DNA of 64,000 nt from Streptomyces sp. NRRL S-37. GTDB lineage: Bacteria > Actinomycetota > Actinomycetes > Streptomycetales > Streptomycetaceae. This document shows positions 34,629-43,121 of this stretch, piece after piece (positions within the stretch are counted from its first letter, which is position 1; every line of letters begins with the position of its first letter). Under the pieces are notes generated by a model. The model did not search any database. It had not been told where the DNA came from and saw nothing but the letters and a program-made list of their open reading frames with translations. Both the position numbers and the translations under genes were made by a program. The stretch lies in assembly GCF_000721605.1 (NCBI RefSeq), contig NZ_JOIZ01000016.1:186001-250000 (forward strand), given 5' to 3'.

Positions 34629-35708
34629 TCAGACCGAGCGGTGGTACTGGTCCGGCACGTGGACCTCGCCGCCCAGCTCACGGGCCGCGTGCCGGGCCCA
34701 CGAGGGGTTGCGGAGCAGCTCGCGGCCGAGGAACACCGCGTCCGCCTCGCCGTTGGCCACGATCTTCTCCGCCTGCTCGGCGTCGGTGATCAGTCCCACG
34801 GCGGCGACCGGCATCGGCGTCTCGTTCCGCGCCCGCGCGGCGAAGGGGACCTGGTAGCCCGGCCCGGTCGGGATGCGGACCCCGGAGGCGTTGCCGCCGG
34901 TGGAGACGTCGAGCAGGTCGATGCCGTGGGCGTGCAGCTCGGAGGCGAAGCGGACGGTGTCGTCCGGGGTCCAGCCGGACTCCTCCAGCCAGTCCGTGGC
35001 CGAAATGCGGAAGAACAGCGGCTTGTCGTCCGGCCACTCCTCGCGCACGGCGTCCACCACCTCGAGCGCGAACCGCGTCCGGTTCTCGTACGAGCCGCCG
35101 TAGGCGTCGGTGCGGTGGTTGGAGTGCGGGGACAGGAACTCGTTGATCAGGTAGCCGTGGGCGCCGTGGATCTCGGCGATCTCGAACCCGGCGGCGAGCG
35201 CGCGGCGCGCGGCGGCGCGGAACTGTTCGACGATCTCATGGATCTGTTCGACGGACAGCTCGTCCGGCACCGGATGCCGCTCGTCGAAGGCGACCGCGCT
35301 CGGAGCCACCGGCTGCCAGCCGTGGGCGTCCGGCCCGGCGGGCGCGCCGCCCTTCCAGGGCCGCTCGGTCGACGCCTTGCGTCCGGCGTGCGCGAGCTGG
35401 ACGGCGGGGACGGTGCCCTGTGACACGAGGAAGCGGGTGATCCGGCGGAACGCCTCGACCTGGGTGTCGTTCCAGATGCCGAGGTCGTACGGCGAGATCC
35501 GGCCCTCCGGCGACACGGCGGTGGCCTCGACGACGATCAGGCCCGTGCCGCCGGCCGCGCGGGCCGCGTAGTGCGCGAAGTGCCAGTCGCCGGGCGCGCC
35601 GGTCCCGGGCCCTTCGGGCGCGGCCGAGTACTGGCACATCGGCGGCATCCAGACCCGGTTGGGGATGGTCACGTCGCGCAGGGTGCAGGGCTGGAACAGC
35701 GTGCTCAC
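34629..35708 (-). CDS. NADH:flavin oxidoreductase, old yellow enzyme (YqjM type)
   Basis: A 359-residue FMN enzyme. Key parts: WMPPMCQYSA (the active-site Cys of the YqjM branch), PAVQLAHAGRKAS, the substrate-binding His pair region EIHGAHGYLINEFLSPHSNHRTDAYGG (in parts), and the phosphate-binding VAAVGLITDAEQAEKI with FLGRELLRNP. It reduces activated C=C bonds such as enones, often in stress or xenobiotic responses. The GTG start (MSTLFQP) has CGGAG upstream. Divergent from an ArsR regulator, with two operators between them, so induction by a reactive compound is likely. Confidence 0.92.
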   Translation of the reverse strand: MSTLFQPCTLRDVTIPNRVWMPPMCQYSAAPEGPGTGAPGDWHFAHYAARAAGGTGLIVVEATAVSPEGRISPYDLGIWNDTQVEAFRRITRFLVSQGTVPAVQLAHAGRKASTERPWKGGAPAGPDAHGWQPVAPSAVAFDERHPVPDELSVEQIHEIVEQFRAAARRALAAGFEIAEIHGAHGYLINEFLSPHSNHRTDAYGGSYENRTRFALEVVDAVREEWPDDKPLFFRISATDWLEESGWTPDDTVRFASELHAHGIDLLDVSTGGNASGVRIPTGPGYQVPFAARARNETPMPVAAVGLITDAEQAEKIVANGEADAVFLGRELLRNPSWARHAARELGGEVHVPDQYHRSV

Positions 35709-35751
35709 GTCGGACTCCGTTCGGCGGGGGACCAGAGGAGGGATCGGCTCG

Positions 35752-35801
35752 TACGATAGGCATCGTAATACGGGAGGTGTCAAACTATGATGCCTTTCGT
35801 A
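35752..35801. promoter_or_regulatory. Two palindromic operators between OYE and ArsR genes
   Basis: Site 1 is TACGAT-AGGC-ATCGTA (35752-35767), a perfect dyad. Site 2 is TATGAT-GCCT-TTCGTA (35786-35801), the same sequence inverted with two changes. Their centres are 34 bases apart, so both lie on nearly the same helix face. Two dimer sites in a divergent promoter beside an ArsR-family gene make this a well-supported operator. Confidence 0.72.
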
Positions 35802-35835
35802 CAATGAGGTTCCCCGGACCGCACCTGGAGCCGCC

Positions 35836-36195
35836 GTGACGACCGCCGTCCCCGCACCCAGCAGCCGCGATCTGCCGCACCCGGCGCGCGAGGAGATCCG
35901 GCTGGAGGGCGTGCTGCACGCGCTCTCCGACCCCGTACGGCTGCGGATCGTCCGCGAACTCGCCGCCGTGGGTGCCGAGCTGACCTGTTCGCAGTTCGAC
36001 CTGCCGGTCACCAAGTCCACCACCACGCACCACTTCCGGGTGCTGCGCGAGAGCGGTGTGATCCGGCAGGTCTACGAGGGCACCGCCAAGATGAACGGCC
36101 TGCGCCGGTCCGACCTGGACGACCTCTTCCCGGGCCTGCTCGACTGCGTGCTCGCCGCCGCCGCCCGCCAGTCCCTTCGCCAGGGCACCGGCTGA
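35836..36195 (+). CDS. ArsR-family HTH regulator
   Basis: A 119-residue winged-helix regulator: LEGVLHALSDPVRLRIVREL opens the ArsR fold, and TKSTTTHHFRVLRESGVIRQ is the recognition helix region. One Cys (LTCSQFD) precedes the recognition helix; the paired-Cys metal site of ArsR/SmtB is absent, so it may sense a reactive organic compound or redox change rather than a metal. GTG start; the purine-rich site is weak. Divergent from the old-yellow-enzyme gene and likely its repressor through the operators in between. Confidence 0.85.
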   Translation: MTTAVPAPSSRDLPHPAREEIRLEGVLHALSDPVRLRIVRELAAVGAELTCSQFDLPVTKSTTTHHFRVLRESGVIRQVYEGTAKMNGLRRSDLDDLFPGLLDCVLAAAARQSLRQGTG

Positions 36196-36315
36196 CCCGG
36201 CCACCGCCGGGCGGCTCGCTGCCGGCCGCCCGCTCGGCGTGCGGGTGTTCCCCCCGGGGGCGATCGCTCGCCGGTGTGTGCGGGAGCCGGGGATCCCGGC
36301 GCAGTGCCCACCGGA

Positions 36316-36462
36316 GTCCGGCCCGGCCGGCACCCCGCAGCGGACCAGGCCGTACGGACCCAGCAGCCGGTACAGGACGTCCACGCGCGCCCGGGCGTCC
36401 TGCTGGACGAGGTCCTGGGCGGTGTAGCACCCGCTCGGCCCGGAACCGATGACGGCGACACG
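36316..36462 (-). pseudogene. Remnant of a ferredoxin-NADP reductase (FprA-like) N-terminus
   Basis: On the minus strand about 49 codons read RVAVIGSGPSGCYTAQDLVQ, then VDVLYRLLGPYGLVRCGVPA. This is the FAD-binding Rossmann start (GxGPSG) and the PYGLVRxGV segment of adrenodoxin-reductase-type enzymes, with correct spacing. Downstream the similarity stops at once and the frame continues as non-homologous Pro/Gly/Arg-rich sequence, so some 400 residues are missing. It fills part of the 471-bp gap between the ArsR and DUF6214 genes; the remainder of that gap shows nothing else. Confidence 0.7.
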
Positions 36463-36666
36463 CGGCGCGGCGGAACTCCTTACCCGGGGATCGACAGGAG
36501 ATCGCTGCTGTCTCCGGCAGGGCACCGCCCACGCTCCGCTGACAGGGTGCCGTCCGCCGTCCGGGGCGCGTGTTCTACGGAGGGAAACTGATCACGCGAT
36601 TACGTTGCGTGTGTGTTTGAGGCATCTTTTCTTCATCTTTCCGATCGCTCTCCGGCGGAGGGCGCG

Positions 36667-37134
36667 GTGTCCGTGTGGCCCGCGTGGGAGGTGCGGGAGG
36701 GGGAGCGGGCGACCCGGTGGCTCCATGTGCGGCTGGTCTTCGGCGACGGGGCCCGCATCGACGCGCTGGCGACGGTGTGCGAGGGGTGGGTCTGCGTCGA
36801 GGACGTACGGGCCCGGCCCGCGCTGGCCCTGGAGGACCTCGCCCTGTTCGCCGACTGGATCGAGGGGCCACTGGCGCGGGCCTGCGGCGCCGAGCCCGAG
36901 CCGGACCCCGGGGACGCTTCCGGTACGGGCGCGCACCGGGAGCGTCCCGACCGGCCGAGGGGGCCGCGGGAACACGGTCTCGTGGCGGGGGCGTACCGCG
37001 CGGCGCAGGAGCGGGGAGCCGATCCGGTCCTCGCCGTGATGGACGAGACCGGGTACAGCCGGCGCGGTGCGCTCAGGCTCATCGGCCGGACGCGCGACGC
37101 GGGGCTGCTGCCCTCGCGGCACGCCCGGCGCTGA
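36667..37134 (+). CDS. DUF6214 family protein
   Basis: A 155-residue soluble protein. The N-terminal domain (VSVWPAWEVREGE, VRLVFGDGARIDALATVCEG, LFADWIEGPLARACG) is the DUF6214 pattern of Streptomyces. A charged linker leads to a C-terminal helical part (GADPVLAVMDETGYSRRGALRLIG) that looks like a small DNA-binding-type helix pair. I chose the GTG with GGAGGG five bases upstream; the frame could start 54 bases earlier but lacks a ribosome site there. Function unknown. Confidence 0.72.
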   Translation: MSVWPAWEVREGERATRWLHVRLVFGDGARIDALATVCEGWVCVEDVRARPALALEDLALFADWIEGPLARACGAEPEPDPGDASGTGAHRERPDRPRGPREHGLVAGAYRAAQERGADPVLAVMDETGYSRRGALRLIGRTRDAGLLPSRHARR

Positions 37135-37201
37135 GCCGCTCCGCCGGGCACCGGGCCGCCCCGCCGGGGCGCCGGCCGCCGTCACGGCGTGCCGCGCACC
37201 G

Positions 37202-37864
37202 TCATATCAGGTCGCGCATCCGGCTGATCTCGCTGGTCTGCTGGGCCACCACGTCGTCCGCCATCTCCTCCATCCGGATGTTGTTGCCCTGCCCCTTCAG
37301 CTCGGTGGACATGGTGATCGCCCCCTGGTGATGCGTGATCATCAGGGTGAGGAAGAGCTGGTCGAAGGCCTTGCCGTCGGCCGCGCGCAACTGCTTGAGC
37401 TGGGCCTGTGTGGCCATTCCGGGCATCGTGGCGTGGTCGTGCCCGTGTCCGTCGTCCCGCTCCGCCTTGTCGTGGCTCTTCAGCCACCCCTTCATCGCCT
37501 TGATCTCCGGCTGCTGCGCGGCGGCGATGCGCTCGGCCAGCTTGACGATCTTCGACGACTCGGCGCGGTCCGGCACCAGTCCGGTCATCTCCAGGGCCTG
37601 CGCGTGGTGCTGGATCATCATCCGCGCGTAGGACACGTCCGCCGCGTTGGGGGAGTCGTCCTCGACGCGCTGCCGTTGGGCCTCCTCGGCCGACAGGGTC
37701 CGGTTGGCCTCCCCGGGCTCACCCGGCGCGATGACCGAAGGCCCGGCGGCGGCGGTCGACTTGGTGTCGTCCGTGCCGGAGTCGCAGCCCACGAGCCCGA
37801 GTACGGCCAGAGCGGTCAGCCCGGCCGCGATGCGGGACACGCGTGACGCACGGCGGTAGTGCAC
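37202..37864 (-). CDS. DUF305 lipoprotein
   Basis: A 220-residue lipoprotein. The lipobox LVGC places the acylated Cys at residue 27. Two DUF305 halves follow, each with a His pair and Met: ARMMIQHHAQALEMTGL and LTLMITHHQGAITMSTELKG, separated by a His-rich linker (DDGHGHDHATMPGM). The His/Met pattern suggests copper or other metal binding at the cell surface (inference). GTG start with a perfect AGGAGG upstream. Divergent from the LVIVD protein gene; the two families often sit together in Streptomyces. Confidence 0.88.
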   Translation of the reverse strand: MHYRRASRVSRIAAGLTALAVLGLVGCDSGTDDTKSTAAAGPSVIAPGEPGEANRTLSAEEAQRQRVEDDSPNAADVSYARMMIQHHAQALEMTGLVPDRAESSKIVKLAERIAAAQQPEIKAMKGWLKSHDKAERDDGHGHDHATMPGMATQAQLKQLRAADGKAFDQLFLTLMITHHQGAITMSTELKGQGNNIRMEEMADDVVAQQTSEISRMRDLI

Positions 37865-38053
37865 AAGGACCTCCTGTGGCAGGCGTATGGCGGAACACCT
37901 CGTGAGTGTCGACGACCGTCCTAGCACCTTCCGCGCGTCAGTGATCAAAAAACTTCGTTGCAAGTGTGTTGCCCCCTGTTGGTATGAGCATGTCCACGAC
38001 GATACTGCCGGTGCGAAACCGTTCCGACGTGAACGGAACCAGGGAGGAAAACA

Positions 38054-39556
38054 GTGATCCTGTTGAGTGTTTCCCGAACCCGGCGCAGACGGCTGGGAGT
38101 TGCCGCGGCGGCCGGCGGACTGCTGGCCGCGCTGCTCACCGCCGCGCCGGCCGCGGCGATCCCCGACCCCGGGGACTCGCCGGCCGCCGAGAAGGAGGTG
38201 TCGCGCAGCGACCAGGCGGAGGCGCGCGCGGCCATCCGGAGCGGCGAGATACCCGCCCAGGACGAGGTCGTCCACTCCGACAACATCCGGCATGTGGCCA
38301 ACATCCCCAAGGACGCGCTGTCCGGCACCAACTCGGACCTGGCCTTCCAGGGCCGGTACGCCTTCGCCGGCAACTACGACGGCTTCCGCATCTTCGACAT
38401 CAGCAACCCGAAGGCGCCGAAGACGGTGGCCCAGGTGCTGTGCCCCGGCTCGCAGAACGACATCTCCGTCTCCGGCGACCTGCTGTTCCTGTCCACCGAC
38501 TCCTCGCGCAGCGACAGCAGTTGCAACAGCACCACCCAGCCGGCGACCGAGAAGTCCTCGTGGGAGGGCATGAAGGTCTTCGACATCAGCGACAAGCGCA
38601 ACCCGCGCTACGTCGCCGCGGTCGAGACCGCCTGCGGCTCGCACACCCACACGCTGGTGCCCGAGCGCAAGAACGTCTACATCTACGTCTCGTCGTACTC
38701 GCCGAACGCGGCCTACCCCGACTGCCAGCCACCGCACGACGGCATCTCGGTGATCAAGGTGCCGCGCAAGGCCCCGCACAAGGCGGCGCTGGTCGGCTTC
38801 CCGGTGCTGTTCCCGGGTGAGGGCCCGGACGGCGGCGGCAACCCCGGCGGGCCCACCAACCCGGGTGTCTCCAAGACCACCGGCTGCCACGACATCACCG
38901 TGCTGCCGTCGAAGGACCTGGCCGCCGGTGCCTGCATGGGCGACGGCATCCTGTTCTCCATCAAGGACCCGGAGCGTCCGAAGGTGATCGACCGGGTGCA
39001 GGACAACGTCAACTTCGCGTTCTGGCACTCGGCGACCTTCAACCAGAAGGCGAACAAGGTCGTCTTCACCGACGAGCTGGGCGGCGGTGGCAGCCCCACC
39101 TGCAACGCGGAGATCGGCCCGAACCGCGGCGCGGACGGCATCTACGACATCGTCGGCAAGGGCGACCGGCAGAAGCTGGTCTTCCGCAGCTACTTCAAGA
39201 TCCCCCGCCACCAGGCGGACACCGAGAACTGCGTGGCCCACAACGGCTCGCTGATCCCGGTCAAGGGCAAGGACCTGATGGTCCAGGCCTGGTACCAGGG
39301 CGGCGTCTCCGTCTGGGACTTCACCGACTCCTCGAAGCCGAAGGAGATCGCCTACTTCGAGCGGGGCCCGCTCTCCACGGACCAGCTCGTCACCGGCGGT
39401 TCCTGGTCGGCGTACTACTACAACGGCTACATCTACTCGAACGACATCGCCAAGGGCTTCGACGTCCTGAAGATCGACGACCGGCGTACGGACCCGGCCC
39501 GCCGGGTCCACCTGCGTGAGCTCAACACGCAGACCCAGCCGGACTACTTCGACTGA
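38054..39556 (+). CDS. Secreted LVIVD-repeat beta-propeller protein
   Basis: A 500-residue secreted protein. The signal peptide has RTRRRRLG then a hydrophobic core and ends near AAPAAA (about residue 36). The mature protein has propeller repeats of the LVIVD type: GFRIFDISNPKAPK, GMKVFDISDKRNPRYV, ILFSIKDPERPKVI and GVSVWDFTDSSKPKEIAYF. Paired Cys residues (CPGS...SSCNS, ETACGSHTHT) suggest disulphides. No enzymatic site is clear. GTG start with GGAGG upstream. Divergent from the DUF305 lipoprotein, with which it may act at the cell envelope. Its last 13 bases overlap the convergent TetR gene. Confidence 0.85.
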   Translation: MILLSVSRTRRRRLGVAAAAGGLLAALLTAAPAAAIPDPGDSPAAEKEVSRSDQAEARAAIRSGEIPAQDEVVHSDNIRHVANIPKDALSGTNSDLAFQGRYAFAGNYDGFRIFDISNPKAPKTVAQVLCPGSQNDISVSGDLLFLSTDSSRSDSSCNSTTQPATEKSSWEGMKVFDISDKRNPRYVAAVETACGSHTHTLVPERKNVYIYVSSYSPNAAYPDCQPPHDGISVIKVPRKAPHKAALVGFPVLFPGEGPDGGGNPGGPTNPGVSKTTGCHDITVLPSKDLAAGACMGDGILFSIKDPERPKVIDRVQDNVNFAFWHSATFNQKANKVVFTDELGGGGSPTCNAEIGPNRGADGIYDIVGKGDRQKLVFRSYFKIPRHQADTENCVAHNGSLIPVKGKDLMVQAWYQGGVSVWDFTDSSKPKEIAYFERGPLSTDQLVTGGSWSAYYYNGYIYSNDIAKGFDVLKIDDRRTDPARRVHLRELNTQTQPDYFD

Positions 39557-40221
39557 GCGTCCGGCTCTATCGCGAAGAACCGGGCCATGTCCGTCCGGTC
39601 CTTCCCGCACGTCCCGCCGGGCACCTCGGTGTCCGGCGGGACGCCCATCTCCCAGTCGAGCCGGTAGCGCTTGAACAGCTCCGCGCGCAGCACCGGGACC
39701 GGCATGGGCGCGCCCGGCATCAGGGCCGCGTACACGGCGCCCATCAGCAGGGCGCGCAGCATCGGGTAGTCCGCGTCGACGTCGTGGGAGCCGTGCCGGG
39801 TGACGGTGTCCCTCAGCAGTTCGGCCAGCCGCCGCTGCTCGGGGCAGGGCAGGAAACCCTCGGCCTGCAGCAGTCCGGCCATGTGCTGGCGCATCAGGAC
39901 CGGCCGGTCCCGCGCCAGGCCCAGGATCGCGTCGATGGCCCGTGCCATCCGCTCCCGGCCGTCCTCGGTGCGCGGCTCCCGCTCCAGGGCCTCCTCCAGG
40001 GTGCGGTGCATCAGCCGGTGCACGGCGGACTGCACGAGCTGGCGCTTTCCCGGGAAGTAGTACGACACCAGGCCCCGCGCGGAGCCCGCCCGGTCGGCGA
40101 TGTCGCCCAGCGTCGTGGCCTGGTACCCGTGCTCGTCGACCAGCTCGACGGCGGCGTGCAGGAGCCGTTCCTTCGAACGCCTCCGCAACTCTTCATTGAC
40201 CAGGGCGCTGCGCGGGGACAT
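39544..40221 (-). CDS. TetR-family regulator
   Basis: A 225-residue repressor. The N-terminal helix-turn-helix is clear: RLLHAAVELVDEHGYQATTL, then IADRAGSARGLVSYYFPGKRQLV, followed by a helical ligand domain. The ATG start (MSPRSALVNEE) has AGGAGT upstream, and a 19-bp palindrome lies 15 bases upstream of the start, so autoregulation is likely. Its target could also be the PAP2 gene upstream on the same strand, but no evidence links them. The 3' end overlaps the LVIVD gene by 13 bases tail to tail. Confidence 0.88.
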   Translation of the reverse strand: MSPRSALVNEELRRRSKERLLHAAVELVDEHGYQATTLGDIADRAGSARGLVSYYFPGKRQLVQSAVHRLMHRTLEEALEREPRTEDGRERMARAIDAILGLARDRPVLMRQHMAGLLQAEGFLPCPEQRRLAELLRDTVTRHGSHDVDADYPMLRALLMGAVYAALMPGAPMPVPVLRAELFKRYRLDWEMGVPPDTEVPGGTCGKDRTDMARFFAIEPDAQSK

Positions 40222-40235
40222 GCTGGACTCCTGCG

Positions 40236-40254
40236 TTGACTGGCTGCCAGCCAA
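40236..40254 (-). promoter_or_regulatory. TetR-type operator
   Basis: TTGACTGGC-T-GCCAGCCAA is a 19-bp dyad with eight of nine arm positions paired. It lies 15-33 bases upstream of the tetR-like start codon, where binding would block transcription. Size and spacing fit a TetR dimer. Confidence 0.62.
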
Positions 40255-40398
40255 CTATACTCAGCGCGTCCGGAGAGGCCCCTTGACGGGCTCCTCCGGG
40301 TTGCCGTTCACCTCGGGCGACGCGGGGGATCGTCCGAGGTGAACGGTCTTGTTCGCGGCGAAAGTAGCCTCGGGCCACCGGTTCGGGAATGCCCGGAC

Positions 40399-41079
40399 TC
40401 AGCGGCGCGCCGGACACCGCCGCCGGTGGACCGTCACGGCCGCCGCCACCAGCAGGGCACCGATCAGCCAGCCGCCCAGGACGTCCGTGGGCCAGTGGAC
40501 GCCGAGCCAGATCCGGGTGAGACCGACGCCGGTCACCGAGAGGACCGCCACGGCCAGCGCCGTGCGCCACAGGACGCGGCCCGCCCCGTGGCGGTGCAGC
40601 AGCCACAGCAGCAGACCGCAGACGACCGTCGCGGTCATGGCGTGCCCCGACGGGAACGCCGCGTAGTGCGCGGAGTCCACCGGGTCGGGCCAGACCGGGC
40701 GGGCGCGGTCCAGCGCGGCCTTCAGCCCTTGCTGCACCACTGTCGCGACGGCGACCGTGAGCACCAGCCAGAGTGCCGACCAGGAGGCCGCGTACCGCCA
40801 GGCGAGCAGCGCCGCCGCCACACCGCACAGCACCCGCATCGTCCAGGGGTCCCAGACCCAGTCCGTCAGGACGCGGGACGTCTGCGTCAGCCCTTGTTCC
40901 TCGACCGCCCAGCGGTGAGTGGTGCGGGCGATGTCGGCGTCCAGTTCGAGCAGCGGGCGCCATTCGGCGCCGACCAGTGTCAGCAGCAGCGCCGAGCACA
41001 GTGCCAGCACTCCGGTGGGCAGGGTGACCGGGCGGTGCTCCGGTGGCCTGGGCGGGGATTCGGTGTGGGGGGTGTGCAT
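40399..41079 (-). CDS. PAP2-family membrane phosphatase
   Basis: A 226-residue membrane protein with about six hydrophobic segments. The three phosphatase motifs are present: KAALDRARP, PSGH (in AFPSGHAMTAT) and TRIWLGVHWPTDVLGG, carrying the catalytic His residues. It should dephosphorylate a lipid phosphate such as undecaprenyl pyrophosphate or phosphatidic acid on the outer membrane face. ATG start with GAGGATC upstream; the longer frame crosses the repeat region and is discarded. The upstream 296-bp gap holds a dispersed repeat. Confidence 0.88.
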   Translation of the reverse strand: MHTPHTESPPRPPEHRPVTLPTGVLALCSALLLTLVGAEWRPLLELDADIARTTHRWAVEEQGLTQTSRVLTDWVWDPWTMRVLCGVAAALLAWRYAASWSALWLVLTVAVATVVQQGLKAALDRARPVWPDPVDSAHYAAFPSGHAMTATVVCGLLLWLLHRHGAGRVLWRTALAVAVLSVTGVGLTRIWLGVHWPTDVLGGWLIGALLVAAAVTVHRRRCPARR

Positions 41080-41229
41080 GAGGCGATCCTCTCCGAACGC
41101 CCGCGTCCGGGGCCAGTGTCCTGTCTCCGCCGGTTTTTTCCGGGCTCGCCCCGGCCGGGCGTGCTTAGGGGGTGCCCCGTGTCGGTGTGAGCCGGGGGTG
41201 GGGTCGCGCGGCCCGGCGCTTGCGGGGTG

Positions 41230-41343
41230 CCTCCCCCACTCTCGGCTGCGCTCGAGCGGGAGGTACCCCCATCGCCCACCCGTGCCGCCCTGGGGGTACC
41301 TCCCAGGCCTTTGAGGCGCTGGAGGAGGCACGACTGCCCGCGG
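41230..41343. repeat. Dispersed intergenic repeat, copy A
   Basis: Two modules are joined here: CTCCCCCACTCTCGGCTGCG with GGGAGGTACCCCCA (module 1), then CGCCCACCCGTGCCGCC through GGAGGCACGACTGCCCGCGG (module 2). GGGAGGTACCCCCA (41258-41271) and TGGGGGTACCTCCC (41291-41304) are perfect inverted arms with a 19-base loop, so the element can fold as a hairpin. It recurs in rearranged form at 51449-51669. It ends 32 bases from the M56 peptidase stop and may act as its terminator. Confidence 0.75.
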
Positions 41344-41375
41344 GAACGGGGGACGGGGTGCGGAGGCGGGGCGGG

Positions 41376-42314
41376 CTAGCGGAGCGCGTGCAGGCCCGGT
41401 ACGAACGCCACCAGTACCGGGATCACCGGGACCAGCGACGCCACCGCCGTGAGCCGTAGGCGGTGTGCCGCGGTGAGTCGGTCCGGGGGAGTGAGCAGGC
41501 GGTGTACCCGGGCCGGGACGTGGGCCTGTGGGGTCGGGCAGGGGCCGCCGAACACCCTGCGGTGTTCGTTGAGTTCCACCAGCGCGAGGGCCGTGGTCAG
41601 CCGGCCGAAGCGGCGGGACGCCATGTCGTCCGCGGCGAGTTCGACCAGCCGGTGCATCTCGTCGCGGAACGCCGCGAACACCGGCACCTGCGGGAAACCG
41701 CCCGCCAGCGCGGAGGAGCAGTGCAGCAGCCAGTCGTGCCGGGCCTGCGCGTGCCCCCGCTCGTGGGCGAGGACGGCGTCCAGTTGCCTGCCCTTCAGCC
41801 GGCGCAACGCGGCCGTGGTGACGACCAGCCGGGGCGGAATGCCGGGCAGCCACCAGGCGTCGGGCCGCTCGCCCTCCAGGACCACGAGCCGGTCGGAGTC
41901 CGGCCGCTCCCCGGGCAGCAGCGGTGCCCGCACCCGCAGTTCGGCGCGACGCGCCCGGCGCCGGGCGCGGGCCCGTACGACCTCCCGGACCAGCATCGCC
42001 GCGCTCCACAGCCCGCCGCACGCCAGTGCCACCGCGGTGGTCTGCGCCCAGAGCCCCGCCGTACCGAGCGCGTACGCCTCCACGACCGCACGGGGCGCGG
42101 TGGCGAACACCTGGCCGCCCACCGCCCGCCAGGCCGCCGCCGCGCTGAACGTCATCGCCAGCGCGCAGCACAGCAGCACCGCCGCGATCACGCACTGCCA
42201 CGCCCACAGCGCCACCACCGGTTCACGGTCCGGCCAGTCGGCCCGGGCGAGCAGCCGGGGACCCAGGACGGCGGTCAGGACGCCGAGCAGCAGCAGGACC
42301 GCGGGGAGGATCAT
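41376..42314 (-). CDS. M56-family membrane metallopeptidase (BlaR1-like)
   Basis: A 312-residue membrane protein. Hydrophobic segments lie at the N-terminus (two or three helices to about residue 110) and the C-terminus; between them is the zinc protease core with HERGH (in LDAVLAHERGHAQAR) and a downstream ELAADDMA that supplies the third ligand. M56 proteases of the BlaR1/MecR1 type cleave cytoplasmic repressors after an external signal. Here no sensor domain or BlaI repressor gene is adjacent, so the substrate is open. Stop lies close to a repeat. ATG start at MILPAV. Confidence 0.85.
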   Translation of the reverse strand: MILPAVLLLLGVLTAVLGPRLLARADWPDREPVVALWAWQCVIAAVLLCCALAMTFSAAAAWRAVGGQVFATAPRAVVEAYALGTAGLWAQTTAVALACGGLWSAAMLVREVVRARARRRARRAELRVRAPLLPGERPDSDRLVVLEGERPDAWWLPGIPPRLVVTTAALRRLKGRQLDAVLAHERGHAQARHDWLLHCSSALAGGFPQVPVFAAFRDEMHRLVELAADDMASRRFGRLTTALALVELNEHRRVFGGPCPTPQAHVPARVHRLLTPPDRLTAAHRLRLTAVASLVPVIPVLVAFVPGLHALR

Positions 42315-42408
42315 GCGTGCAGCCTATGAGCGCGGGCCGCCCGAGGGCACGGGCGGGCGCACCGAAGTGACGCAGACAACGGCCGCCGCGGCGCGGTGTG
42401 TTCCGCCC

Positions 42409-42963
42409 TCACATCGTCAGCAGCATCGCCACCATCGCGATCCCCATGGACAGCCGGCAGGCCCGCGCCAGCTCCGGCCGGTCACCCCAGCCCGCGCCCA
42501 GGCCGCCCCCCGTCCCGGCGGCCGCGGGAACCAGTCGTATGCCGGCGGTGAGCACGTACGCGACGAAGTAGAGCAGCAGGGCCCCGGTCAGCAGGGGTAT
42601 GCCCGAGCCGCCGTGCCCGTGGCCCTGCCCCTGCCCGGCGGAGGCGGCCATGGTCACCGCCATGTACACCATCGCCCCGGCGCCGATCAGATGGTGCAGA
42701 TGGCGCGCGCCGGTGCGGGCCGCCCACAGCGCGTGCAGCCCGGCCGCGCCGAACACCACCGCGTAGGCCGGCCAGGCCCACACCGGCGGGGTGAACACCG
42801 CCGCGGGCACGGCCATCACGGCCATGCCGAAGCCCATGAGCGCCTCGCCGCCCGCGGCGCGGCGCTGCTCCACCACATGGCTGCGCATGCGCAGCAGACA
42901 GTAGGCGCCGGTCGCCGCGCAGAGCGCGACCAGCAGCCAGCCGGACGACACCGGTCCGTGCAC
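42409..42963 (-). CDS. DUF5134 membrane protein
   Basis: A 184-residue protein with five or six hydrophobic segments (SGWLLVALCAATGAYCLL, VWAWPAYAVVFGAAGLHAL, MVYMAVTMAAS and others). A His-rich loop (QGQGHGHGGSG) and ARHLHHLIGAG suggest metal contact (inference). It fits DUF5134, an actinobacterial membrane family of unknown function, often beside M56 or copper-related genes. GTG start with GGGGGAGG upstream. It precedes the M56 gene on the same strand, 94 bases away, and may share a transcript. Confidence 0.75.
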   Translation of the reverse strand: MHGPVSSGWLLVALCAATGAYCLLRMRSHVVEQRRAAGGEALMGFGMAVMAVPAAVFTPPVWAWPAYAVVFGAAGLHALWAARTGARHLHHLIGAGAMVYMAVTMAASAGQGQGHGHGGSGIPLLTGALLLYFVAYVLTAGIRLVPAAAGTGGGLGAGWGDRPELARACRLSMGIAMVAMLLTM

Positions 42964-43081
42964 CCGAACCTCCCCCTCGGCCCGCTCGACGGTCGGTCAT
43001 GGCATGCCCGGTCCCGGCGACGGACACCCGAGCGCACGGGAGTGCGAGGGGAGCGCCCGGGGGAGTGCGGCAGCCCGGCAT

Positions 43082-43121
43082 CTATATTTCACTGGTAAAA
43101 CACCTGTTAATATTGTTTTCC
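43082..43121 (+). promoter_or_regulatory. AT-rich promoter of the FUSC-marR operon
   Basis: Nearly 40 bases are about 72% A+T in otherwise GC-rich DNA. TAATAT at 43108-43113 is a good -10, placing transcription start at or within two bases of the ATG; there is no Shine-Dalgarno sequence. ACTGGT-N5-ACCTGT (43091-43107, one mismatch) lies directly upstream of the -10 and may be the MarR operator. Confidence 0.5.

Noticed and set aside
36196..36612. A complete FprA gene between the ArsR and DUF6214 genes
   Set aside because: Only the first ~49 codons have homology; no frame carries the NADP domain, so it is scored as a remnant.
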